Part shown: positions 40,839-48,580 of the stretch, piece after piece
Position numbering within the stretch: position 1 is the stretch's first letter
Layout of the letters: every line of letters starts with the position of its first letter
Source of the DNA: Planctomycetaceae bacterium
GTDB taxonomy: Bacteria; Planctomycetota; Planctomycetia; Pirellulales; UBA1268
DNA length: 58,584 nucleotides
Direction: 5' to 3'
Assembly: GCA_021300535.1 (NCBI GenBank)
Contig: JAJTED010000015.1
Coordinates: forward strand, 1 to 58,584
Position numbers and translations under genes: made by a program
Notes under the pieces: generated by a model
The model's input: only the letters and a program-made list of their open reading frames with translations
What the model was told of the DNA's origin: nothing
Database searches by the model: none

Positions 40839-41776
40839 CAACGACCTCCTGTCGTGCCCGGTTCGGCGGCCCGCAGGCCGCCGCCCCAGCCGAGTTTCTC
40901 CCGGAGCGTGCGATAGTAGCCGTGGTGGCTGGTTTCCACCAAGGTGAACCGCGGCGTCGCCCGGCGGACGCGGACACCGTCGCCCGCTTCGAGGGCCGCC
41001 ACGACCTGCCCGTCCACCACGCAGGCCGACCCGGCGTTGGGCCGCGGCACGAGCAGCTCGTAGGTTCGGGCCGCCGACTCGACCACCGTGCGGTTGGACA
41101 GCGTGTGGGGATTGAGCGGCGTGAACACGAAGGCGTCGAGGTCCTTGCGGATGATCGGGCCACCGGCCGAGAGGTTGTAGGCCGTGGAGCCCACCGGGGT
41201 GGAGACGATCAGCCCGTCGGCGCGGTAGGTGGTCGCCAGTTCGCCGTCCACGAGGAGGCGGATCTCGATCATCGAGAACGGCGGGCCGGCGAGGATCGAG
41301 GTCTCGTTGAGGCCGAGCTCCGTGCGCACGACCGCGCCGCCACGGACGACTTCCGCCTCGAACATCAGGTGCTCCACCAGCCGGAACCGTCCGGCCGTGA
41401 TCTCGTCGATGGCGCCGGCCACGTCCTCGCGGGAGAACCCGGCGAGGAAGCCGAGCGTGCCGAGGTTCACCCCCAGCACGGGCACCTGCTCGTAGGCCAG
41501 CCATCGGGCAGTCCGCAGGATCGAGCCGTCGCCACCGAGCACGACGACCAGATCGGGGGGCGGCGCTTCCGCGGACCGCAGCGGTCCCATGCCCCATTGA
41601 TCCCGCATCGCGATCCGCACGTTCGCCTCGTGCCCCCGGTCGGCGAGCAGGCGGGCGACGCGGCGGGCCTCGGCGGCCACGTCGGACAACTCGGCGGGCC
41701 CCACGATGGCGACCTGCAGCGGACCGCTCGAGGCCCGCTGCGGCTGCAGCCGCGAGGTCGGAGATGCGGAGGACAT
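40838..41776 (-). CDS. nadK: NAD kinase
   Basis: The 312-aa enzyme phosphorylates NAD to NADP. It shows the family motifs VVLGGDGSILRTAR (GGDG site), GVNLGTLGFLAGF, LNETSILAG, and STPVGSTAYNLSAGGPI. The ATG at 41776 leaves 7 bp to the dxs stop and follows a GGAGGACATGGGG-free region, so it rests on context; the longer frame to 41899 would overlap dxs and is rejected. Residues ~1-25 are Ser/Gln/Arg-rich and unstructured. Placement after dxs is sensible because the MEP pathway consumes NADPH. Confidence 0.95.
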   Translation of the reverse strand: MSSASPTSRLQPQRASSGPLQVAIVGPAELSDVAAEARRVARLLADRGHEANVRIAMRDQWGMGPLRSAEAPPPDLVVVLGGDGSILRTARWLAYEQVPVLGVNLGTLGFLAGFSREDVAGAIDEITAGRFRLVEHLMFEAEVVRGGAVVRTELGLNETSILAGPPFSMIEIRLLVDGELATTYRADGLIVSTPVGSTAYNLSAGGPIIRKDLDAFVFTPLNPHTLSNRTVVESAARTYELLVPRPNAGSACVVDGQVVAALEAGDGVRVRRATPRFTLVETSHHGYYRTLREKLGWGGGLRAAEPGTTGGR

Positions 41777-41783
41777 GGGGCGA

Positions 41784-43736
41784 TCAGGTGTGGGCCGCCG
41801 CGTGGTCGGCGTGGGCCGGCAGGGGATCGCGGCCGGCCAGCCGCCGGCAGGTCGCGGCGATGCCAGCGGCATCGAGACCGAGGGCCGCGAGCAGTTCACC
41901 GCGTTCGCCGTGCTCCACGAAGCGGTCGGGAAGCCCGAGCCGTACGATCGGGCCGCCGGGCGGCCGGGGCTCGCCCGCCTCCAGGGCGGCTGCCTGTGCG
42001 TCGTTGACCATTTCGAGCACGGCCGAGCCGAAGCCCGTCGGCAGGGCGTTCTCCTCGACCGTCACCGTCCAGGGAGCCGCCTCCACCCGCTCCAGCAGCA
42101 GCGACGTGTCGAGCGGCTTCACGAACCGGGCGTTGACGACCGCGATCTCGAGGCCCTCCCGGCGGAGCTGCGCCGCCGCGGCGACCGCTTCGCCGAGCAG
42201 CGTGCCGCAGGCGACGATCAGCCCGTCGTGTCCCTCGGTCAGCAATTCCGCCCGCCCGAACTCGAGCGGTGGCCGGGGACCGGGCTGCCGCTCGACGACC
42301 GCCTTCGGGTAGCGGATGGCCACCGGACCATCGTGGGCCAGCGCCCAGTCGAGCATCGCGCCGAGGTCGTGCTCGTCGCCCGGGGCGAGGACCGTCATGT
42401 TGGGAAACAGCCGCATGTAGCCGAGGTCGTAGGAGCCGTGGTGCGTGGGGCCGTCGGGACCCGTGAGTCCGGCCCGATCCATCATGAACACGACCGGCAG
42501 GTTCTGCAGGCTCACCTCTTGGAACACCTGGTCGAACGACCGCTGGAGGAACGTGCTGTAGATGTCGACGATCGGCCGGCAGCCTGCCTTGGCCTGACCG
42601 GCAGCGAAGGCCACCGCGTGCGACTCGCAGATTCCCACGTCGAAGAACTGCGTGGGGAACTCCGTTCGCACCTTCTCGAGCTTGTTGCCCTGGCACATCG
42701 CCGCCGTGAGCACCGTGACCCGCGGATCGCGGCGCAGCGCGGCGCCGATGGCGTCGGCGGCCACGTCGGTGTAGGCCCGCGTCGCAGACTTCTTGATCGA
42801 CACGATGCAGTCGTCGTCGTCGCACTCGAAGGGGGCCGGCGTGTGGAAGAAGACGGGATCGGCCTCGGCCGGCTTGAACCCGTGCCCCTTCTCGGTGAGC
42901 ACGTGGAGGAGGATCGGGCCCTCCGCGTCCTTGACGAGCTCCAGGTAGCGGATCAGGTTGGGCAGCGAGTGGCCCTCGACCGGGCCGAAATACCGCACGC
43001 CGAGGGCCTCGAAGAGGGCGCCGCCGTGGAGCGTCGTCTTGATCGAGTCCTTGACGTTGACGAGCATCCGCTCGACCGACTCGCCCACCATCGGCACGCC
43101 CTTGATGATCTCGCCGGCCTGGCTCTTGAGGCCGCGGTACCAGGGATTGGTGCGGATCACGTCAAGATACTCGGCCAGCGCCCCGACCCGCGGGCAGATC
43201 GACATCTTGTTGTCGTTGAGGATGATCAGCAGCCGCTTCTTGAGAAAGCCGGCGTTGTTGAGGGCCTCGAAGACGATTCCCGAGGGCAGGGCGCCGTCGC
43301 CGATCACCGCCACGCTGTGGCGATCCGGCTCGCCCCGCAGGTCGTCGCCGCTGGCCAGGCCCAGGGCCGTGGAGACGCTGCAGCCGGCGTGGCCGGTCAT
43401 GAACAGGTCGTAGGGGCTCTCCTCGGGATTGGGATAGCCCATCAGGCCGCCCCGCGTGCGGATCGTGCCGAAGCGGGCGAAGCGGCCGGTGATCAGTTTG
43501 TGGGGATAGATCTGGTGACCGGTGTCCCAGATCAGACGATCGCGGCTGAAGTCGAAGACGCGGTGCAGGGCGAGGCAGAGTTCGACCACGCCGAGGTTCG
43601 AGGCGAAGTGTGCGGTGCGGCTCGCGGCCACCTCGCACAGGGCGCGGCGCATCTCGGCGGCGAGCCGCTCGAGATCGGCCATCGGCAGGTCGACGAGATC
43701 CCGCGGCGAATGAATCGAGGGAAGGATGTCGGCCAT
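41784..43736 (-). CDS. dxs: 1-deoxy-D-xylulose-5-phosphate synthase
   Basis: The 650-aa thiamine-diphosphate enzyme condenses pyruvate and glyceraldehyde-3-phosphate, the first step of the MEP isoprenoid pathway. It has SRTAHFASNLGVVELCLAL, the diphosphate/Mg site GDGALPSGIVFEALNN followed by LNDNKMSI, ICESHAVAFAAGQAKAG (the catalytic Glu; E. coli reads GIAEQHA) and YSTFLQRSFDQVFQE with MDRAGLTGPDGPTHHG. The substitutions GALPSG and ESHA mark a divergent, planctomycete-type branch of DXS. It follows the polyprenyl synthase gene by 36 bp in the same direction. Confidence 0.95.
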   Translation of the reverse strand: MADILPSIHSPRDLVDLPMADLERLAAEMRRALCEVAASRTAHFASNLGVVELCLALHRVFDFSRDRLIWDTGHQIYPHKLITGRFARFGTIRTRGGLMGYPNPEESPYDLFMTGHAGCSVSTALGLASGDDLRGEPDRHSVAVIGDGALPSGIVFEALNNAGFLKKRLLIILNDNKMSICPRVGALAEYLDVIRTNPWYRGLKSQAGEIIKGVPMVGESVERMLVNVKDSIKTTLHGGALFEALGVRYFGPVEGHSLPNLIRYLELVKDAEGPILLHVLTEKGHGFKPAEADPVFFHTPAPFECDDDDCIVSIKKSATRAYTDVAADAIGAALRRDPRVTVLTAAMCQGNKLEKVRTEFPTQFFDVGICESHAVAFAAGQAKAGCRPIVDIYSTFLQRSFDQVFQEVSLQNLPVVFMMDRAGLTGPDGPTHHGSYDLGYMRLFPNMTVLAPGDEHDLGAMLDWALAHDGPVAIRYPKAVVERQPGPRPPLEFGRAELLTEGHDGLIVACGTLLGEAVAAAAQLRREGLEIAVVNARFVKPLDTSLLLERVEAAPWTVTVEENALPTGFGSAVLEMVNDAQAAALEAGEPRPPGGPIVRLGLPDRFVEHGERGELLAALGLDAAGIAATCRRLAGRDPLPAHADHAAAHT

Positions 43737-43772
43737 GATTTCGGTGCGCTCCTGCGTCGCGGCAACGGTCAG

Positions 43773-44714
43773 TCAATGGTCGCGGGTCACGATCCAGCGT
43801 GCCAGTCGGGCCAGTTCTGCGGCGGCGGCGCCCAGGGGGGCGACGGCCGCTGCCGCCGCGTCTGCCAGGTCGACCGCTCGCCGCCGCGACTCGGCGGTGC
43901 CCAACACGGTGGGAAACGTGAGTTTGCCGCGGTCGGCATCCTTGCCCACCCGCTTGCCGACCGTCGCTTCGCTGCCCTCGGCGTCGAGCAGGTCGTCGGC
44001 GATCTGGAAGGCTTGGCCAAAGGCGGCGCCGAAGGTCGCCAGCAGTTCCAGCCGGGCGGCGCCGGCCCCGGCCGCCAGGCCCCCGAGTTGCAGCGCGGCA
44101 TGGAATAGGCCGCCGGTCTTGCGGCGGTTGATTCGTTCCATCCACGCGACCTGCACCGTGGCCGGCTCGGGGCGCAGATCGGCGATCCAGCCGCGCTCCG
44201 TGGCCAGGTCGTCCATCTGGCCACCGACGAGGGCCTCGGCGCCCGCCGCCCGGGCGAGCACGGCGCACCCGCGGGCCGCGCCGTTGGCCGGCATGCCCGT
44301 GGCCAGGATCTCGAAGGCCAGCGCCTGCAGGGCGTCGCCGCAGAGGATCGCCGTGGCCTCGTCGAAGGCCCGATGGCAGGTCGGCCGCCCACGCCGCAGG
44401 TCGTCGTCGTCCATCGCCGGCAGATCATCGTGCACCAGCGAATAGGCGTGGATCATCTCCACGGCCACGGCGGCAGGGGCCGCCCCCTCCCAGGTGCCGC
44501 CACAGGCCTGCGCCGCCCAGAGCACGAGCGCCGGCCGGAGCCGCTTGCCGGGCGCGAGCAGCGCGTACCGCATGGCATCGACGAGCCGCGGCGCGGATTC
44601 CGGGGATCCGGCAAGGCTGGCTTCGAGCCGCGGTTCGATGAACCCACGGACCTTCTCGAGCGCCGCACGAATCTCGGTGTCGGAACAGGCGGCGGTGATG
44701 GTGGAGGCGGTCAC
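43773..44714 (-). CDS. ispA: Polyprenyl (farnesyl/geranylgeranyl) diphosphate synthase
   Basis: The 313-aa isoprenyl chain elongase has the first Asp-rich motif in SLVHDDLPAMDDDDLRRG (D-D-x4-D, the IspA pattern) and the second in FQIADDLLD. GKRLRPALVLW, EMIHAYSLVHD, GGQMDDL, and GKLTFPTVLG are also present. It condenses isopentenyl diphosphate onto dimethylallyl/geranyl diphosphate. The residues before the first motif decide C15 or C20 and I cannot resolve them, so the symbol is a best fit. The order xseA-xseB-ispA-dxs is conserved in many bacteria. Confidence 0.93.
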   Translation of the reverse strand: MTASTITAACSDTEIRAALEKVRGFIEPRLEASLAGSPESAPRLVDAMRYALLAPGKRLRPALVLWAAQACGGTWEGAAPAAVAVEMIHAYSLVHDDLPAMDDDDLRRGRPTCHRAFDEATAILCGDALQALAFEILATGMPANGAARGCAVLARAAGAEALVGGQMDDLATERGWIADLRPEPATVQVAWMERINRRKTGGLFHAALQLGGLAAGAGAARLELLATFGAAFGQAFQIADDLLDAEGSEATVGKRVGKDADRGKLTFPTVLGTAESRRRAVDLADAAAAAVAPLGAAAAELARLARWIVTRDH

Positions 44715-44819
44715 ACGATTCCGGACGGAGGCCGGCCAGGTTGCCGAAACGGTCCGCGGTCGCCGTGTCTCGCGACCGGTTCAACGCCGCGACTCCCGCT
44801 GCTTTTCCCGCTGAAAAGT

Positions 44820-45194
44820 CTAGGCTTCCGCCGCGGCATCGTCCATCCCGGGCAGGCTTCGCGGCCGGGCAGTCTTGGCCCGCGGCGGCCGCGGGCCGCG
44901 CGGCGCGGCCGGCTGGGTCGAGTCTGCGGCCGGGGACGCCCCGGTGGCCGCGGGCTCGAGGATCGGTCGCCCCTCGTCGTCGATCCGCACGAGCACGTTG
45001 ACCCGCTCTTCCGCCGCGGCCAGCTCTTCGTGGAGGCGGCGGAGGATGGCCACGCCGCGCTCGTAGGCGTCGATCGACTCGGAGAGCCCGAGGCTGCCCG
45101 ACTCCAGGCGGGCCACGATGTCGCCCAATTGGTTGAGCGCCGACTCGAACGTGGCTGCGGCGTCGGCGGGCTGTGTGTCAGAGGTGGGCGTCAT
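44820..45194 (-). CDS. xseB: Exodeoxyribonuclease VII small subunit
   Basis: The protein is 124 aa from ATG 45194, which has AAGGA about 9 nt upstream; the longer frame to 45233 is not needed. Residues ~15-75 match XseB: FESALNQLGDIVARLESGSL, LSESIDAYERGVAILRRLHE and LAAAEERVNVL, a helical pair that binds the XseA coiled coil. The usual length is about 80 aa; here a Pro/Ala/Arg-rich basic tail (residues ~85-124) is added. The gene is intact, yet the adjacent xseA has lost the region to which XseB binds. Confidence 0.93.
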   Translation of the reverse strand: MTPTSDTQPADAAATFESALNQLGDIVARLESGSLGLSESIDAYERGVAILRRLHEELAAAEERVNVLVRIDDEGRPILEPAATGASPAADSTQPAAPRGPRPPRAKTARPRSLPGMDDAAAEA

Positions 45195-46256
45195 CGGTCG
45201 TCGTCCTTTCCAGTCGGCTCCAGAGTTTGCCATCGGCGAGCTGGGTCATGATCTCGTCGCCGACGCGGAGTCCGGCCACGGATCGCAGCGCGGTGCGGTC
45301 GCCCGCCCGCGTCGTCACCGACCAGCCGCGAGCCGCCGATCGCGGACGAGTCGCGACGGGTCGGCGAAGATCCGTGACCGGGCCAGTTGCACGACCCGCT
45401 CGCGGGCCAGCGTGACCCGCCGGCCGAGGCCGGACTGCAGCCGCAGGCCGAGCTCCGTCACGGTCGCGGCCACCTGGGGACCGTCGGGGGAGACGCGGGT
45501 CGCCGCGTCGGTCGGCGTCAGGGCCCGGAGGTCGGCGGCGAGGTCGGCGAGCGTGACGTCGATCTCATGGCCCACGCCCGACACCACGGGAATCGGGCTG
45601 GCGGCGACCGCGCGGACGAGCGGCTCCTCGTTGAAGGCCCACAGATCCTCGAGGCTGCCGCCCCCCCGCACCAGCGCGATCACGTCCACCGCCGGCACGA
45701 TCCGCGCGGCGTCGGCCAAGGCCGTCGCAAGCTCCGCGGCGGCGCCGGCCCCCTGCACCCGCGACGGCACGACGATCACCTCGCTCCCCTTCCAGCGGGC
45801 GAACAGCGCCGTGAGGAAGTCGGCGATCGCGGCGCCGGTGGGGCTCGTGACCAGCGCGATGCGGCGCGGGAAGGCGGGGATCGGCCGCTTGCGCGAAGGC
45901 GCGAACAGCCCCTCGCGGTCGAGCGCGTCCCGCAGCCGGCGGAGCTGGGCTTCGAGCGCGCCGGTGCCGAGGGCGTGCAGGCGGTCGATCGTCAATTGAT
46001 ACGTGCCGCGTGGCGGGTAGACCTCGAGCCTGCCGTGGCACACGACCTGCAGCCCGTCGGCCGGATCGATCGCCAATTGGGCGGCGGTGCCCCGCCAGAT
46101 CACCGCCCGCAGCAGGGCCGCTTCGTCCTTGAGCGAGAGATAGACGTGGCCCGACGAGGCACGCGTCAGGTTCGACACCTCGCCCGCCACCCAGACATCG
46201 GCGAACCGCGTCTCCAGCTGCTCCTTGACGCGGGCGGTCACCTCCGACACGCTCAT
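45178..46256 (-). pseudogene. xseA: Exodeoxyribonuclease VII large subunit, internally deleted and frameshifted
   Basis: The first frame (from ATG 46256, or 46304) encodes the OB-fold and catalytic domain: MSVSEVTARVKEQLE, VWVAGEVSNLTRASSGHVYL, RIALVTSPTGAAIADFL, VIALVRGGGSLEDLWAFNEE and VSGVGHEIDVTLADLAADLR. It then ends abruptly at the TGA 45317-45315 after RLVRDRRLAAGR. The true C-terminus (ARGWSVTTRAGDRTALRSVA, then GLRVGDEIMTQLADGKLW) follows in another frame from ~45333 to its stop at 45178, overlapping xseB by 17 bp. The ~100-residue coiled coil that should lie between is missing. The frame-0 product would be about 313 aa against 400-450 for the family. I see no slippery heptamer that would rescue the frame; sequencing or assembly error is possible. 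Confidence 0.8.
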
Positions 46257-46360
46257 GGCGTCCGGCGGCGGGCTGCGGCGGTCGGCGGCGAGGCGGTCGA
46301 ACATCGGCCGCAATGTACCACTTCCTCCCCCGGGCTGTTCCCCGCAGTCTCTCCATCATC

Positions 46361-47683
46361 ATGGCAGCATCCACCGCCCCATCGTCGCAGCCGTCCGGGG
46401 AGCGTGACGCCGCCGCGCCGCCGCGCGGCGCCCTGCTGGTCGTGTTCCTCACGGTGTTCATCGACCTGCTCGGGTTCGGCATCGTGCTCCCGGTGATGCC
46501 GCGGCAGGTGCAGCCGTTCCTCGACGCCCTGGGTGTGGCGCCCGTGCCCGGGGGCGCCGTGATCGGCCTGTTGTTCTCCGTGTTCTCGCTGATGCAGTTC
46601 CTCTTCAGCCCGCTGTGGGGCCAGATCTCCGACCGCGTCGGGCGGCGGCCGATGCTGCTGTTGAGCCTCGCCGGATCGGTCGTCTTCTACGCCGTCTACG
46701 GCTACGCCGCGAGTTTTTCCACCGCCGACACGATCACGCCGCAGGCCGCGCGGACGGCGCTGGCCTTGATGCTTCTGGCACGGGTCGGCGCCGGCATCGC
46801 GGGGGCGAGCGTCGGCACGGCGGCCGCGGTGATCGCCGACTGCACGACGCCCGAGAACCGGGCCCGCGGCATGGCCCTGATCGGCATCGCCTTCGGTGGC
46901 GGGTTCACGCTCGGGCCGCTGATCGCCTATTTCGGCCTCGGCCTCTTCGGGCGGCAGCCGTGGGGTGTGGGCGCGATCGCGTCGCTGCTCTCGCTCATCG
47001 CGTTGGTGATCGCGGCGGCCGTGTTCCGCGAGACCCGCCGGCCCGGGGCCCAGGCGGCCAAGGAGTGGCCCAGCCTCGCCCGCACCGCGGCCGTGCTCCG
47101 CATGCCGGCCGTGGGCGGCCTGGTGCTCGTCTATTTCCTAGCGATCTTCGCCTTCGCGAACTTCGAGGCCACGCTCGCCCGGCTCACGAAGACGGCCTTC
47201 GGCATGGACGACGACGGCAACTTCCTGGTGTTCGCCTTCATCGGCTTCATGCTGCTGCTCGCCGGTGGCGGTTATCGGCCGCTGGCCAAGCGACTCTCCG
47301 AGGGGACGCTCCTCGCCGGCGGCGTGGCGCTGATGATCCTCGGGCTCGGTCTGATCGGCGGCGTCGCCTGGGCTGTGTTTCGCGGCACGGCATGGGGCGG
47401 CCTCGAGAAGCTGTTCTTCGTGGCGGCCGCGATCGCGGTCGCCGGCTTCGCCGCCGTGAATCCGTCGGTGTCGGCCCTGATCTCGCGGCGGACCGATCCC
47501 GAGCGGCAGGGCGAGGTGCTGGGGGTGAACCAGTCGTTCGCGTCGCTCGGCAGGATCCTGGGGCCGCTCGCCGGCTCGATCCTCTTCGACGCCCATGCGT
47601 CGCACGCGCTGCCGTTCGTGGTGGCGGTGGCGACGCTCGGCCTGGTGGCGGCGATCGTGCCGCGGATCGCGCGGCGGGCGTGA
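46361..47683 (+). CDS. TetA-type MFS efflux transporter
   Basis: The 440-aa protein has about 12 transmembrane spans. FIDLLGFGIVLPVMPRQVQ at span 1 and the loop SPLWGQISDRVGRRPMLLLS (the full MFS motif A, D-R-x-G-R-R-P) mark the drug:H+ antiporter-1/TCR branch. VGAGIAGASVGTAAAVIADC corresponds to motif C (G-x8-G-x3-G-P-like) of exporters. The second half repeats weaker versions. A charged, hydrophilic N-terminus (residues 1-20) precedes span 1. These proteins export small molecules including tetracyclines, but the substrate cannot be inferred. It is divergent from xseA and 20 bp upstream of cbiX. Confidence 0.9.
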   Translation: MAASTAPSSQPSGERDAAAPPRGALLVVFLTVFIDLLGFGIVLPVMPRQVQPFLDALGVAPVPGGAVIGLLFSVFSLMQFLFSPLWGQISDRVGRRPMLLLSLAGSVVFYAVYGYAASFSTADTITPQAARTALALMLLARVGAGIAGASVGTAAAVIADCTTPENRARGMALIGIAFGGGFTLGPLIAYFGLGLFGRQPWGVGAIASLLSLIALVIAAAVFRETRRPGAQAAKEWPSLARTAAVLRMPAVGGLVLVYFLAIFAFANFEATLARLTKTAFGMDDDGNFLVFAFIGFMLLLAGGGYRPLAKRLSEGTLLAGGVALMILGLGLIGGVAWAVFRGTAWGGLEKLFFVAAAIAVAGFAAVNPSVSALISRRTDPERQGEVLGVNQSFASLGRILGPLAGSILFDAHASHALPFVVAVATLGLVAAIVPRIARRA

Positions 47684-47703
47684 GGCCGACCGGGGGCGAC
47701 GCG

Positions 47704-48531
47704 ATGCACGGAGCCGCGACCGCCGATCTCCCCGGGGTGATCGTCATCGGGCACGGCACCGCCGACGCCACCGGCGCGGAGGAGACGCGGCGCACGGCGG
47801 CGCTGGTCGCCACGCTGCTGCCCGGCGCGGCGGTGGAACTCGGCTTCCTGGAACTCGTCGCCCCGTCGATCGAGGATGCGGTCGCCGCGCTCGTGGGCCG
47901 TGGGTGCCGCGCCGTGGTGGCGGCGCCGGTGCTGCTGTTTCGCGCCGGCCACGCCCGGCGCGACGTGCCGGAGGCGCTGGCGGCGGCTGCCGCGCGGCAT
48001 GGGCTCGCCGTGCGGCAGGCGGAGCCGCTCGGGTGCCACCCGGCCATCGTCGCGCTCGCGCGGCGGCGGCGGGCGGAGGCGCTGGCGGGGCGGGCCGCGG
48101 TGGCCGCGGCCGAGACCCGCCTCGTGGTGCTCGGTCGCGGCGCGAGTGATCCGCGGGCCGTCTGCCAGCTCTGCCGGCTGACGCTGGCCACGACGGCCGC
48201 TTGGCCGGCGCCGCCCCTGCATCTCGGCTTCGCGGCGGCGGCTCGCCCCACGCTCGACGAGGCGTTGGCTGAAGCCGGCGCGGCCGCCGGCGTGCGGCGG
48301 ATCGTCGTCCAGCCGCACCTTTTGTTCAGCGGGCACGTAGAAGGGCAGGTCGACGCGGCCCTGGCCCGAGTCCGCGCGCGTCGTCCCGACATCGAATGGC
48401 TGCGGGCGGCTCGGCTCGGCGCCGATCCGGCGGTGGCGGCGGCCCTGGTCGCCCGGCTGATCGAAGTGGCACCGGAACTGCAAAATGCCGTTTCAGTCGC
48501 GGCAAATCAGACCTCGCCAAGGCCGTCGTGA
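47704..48531 (+). CDS. cbiX: Sirohydrochlorin chelatase, two-domain CbiX type
   Basis: The 275-aa protein consists of two similar CbiX domains. Domain 1 (~10-125) starts GVIVIGHGTADATGAEETRR, whose His binds metal and tetrapyrrole. Domain 2 (~138-255) starts RLVVLGRGASDPRA and contains IVVQPHLLFSGHVEGQVDAA with the second His. Such proteins insert Co2+ or Fe2+ into sirohydrochlorin for cobalamin or sirohaem. The first His of domain 2 is replaced by Arg (GRGASD versus GHGTAD), so the active site is probably built from His of domain 1 and the FSGH of domain 2. It is 20 bp after the MFS gene; no other cobalamin genes are nearby. Confidence 0.88.
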   Translation: MHGAATADLPGVIVIGHGTADATGAEETRRTAALVATLLPGAAVELGFLELVAPSIEDAVAALVGRGCRAVVAAPVLLFRAGHARRDVPEALAAAAARHGLAVRQAEPLGCHPAIVALARRRRAEALAGRAAVAAAETRLVVLGRGASDPRAVCQLCRLTLATTAAWPAPPLHLGFAAAARPTLDEALAEAGAAAGVRRIVVQPHLLFSGHVEGQVDAALARVRARRPDIEWLRAARLGADPAVAAALVARLIEVAPELQNAVSVAANQTSPRPS

Positions 48532-48580
48532 CTCGTCACAATGACGGTTCTCCGGAACGTTCTTTAGAAGGAGTAACCGC

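Noticed and set aside
45315-45333. Programmed frameshift in xseA
   Set aside because: No slippery heptamer or downstream stem is evident, and a frameshift would not restore the missing coiled-coil region.
46711-46724. TTTTTCCAC resembling the family A hairpin arm
   Set aside because: It lies inside the MFS coding sequence with no matching upstream arm or head sequence.
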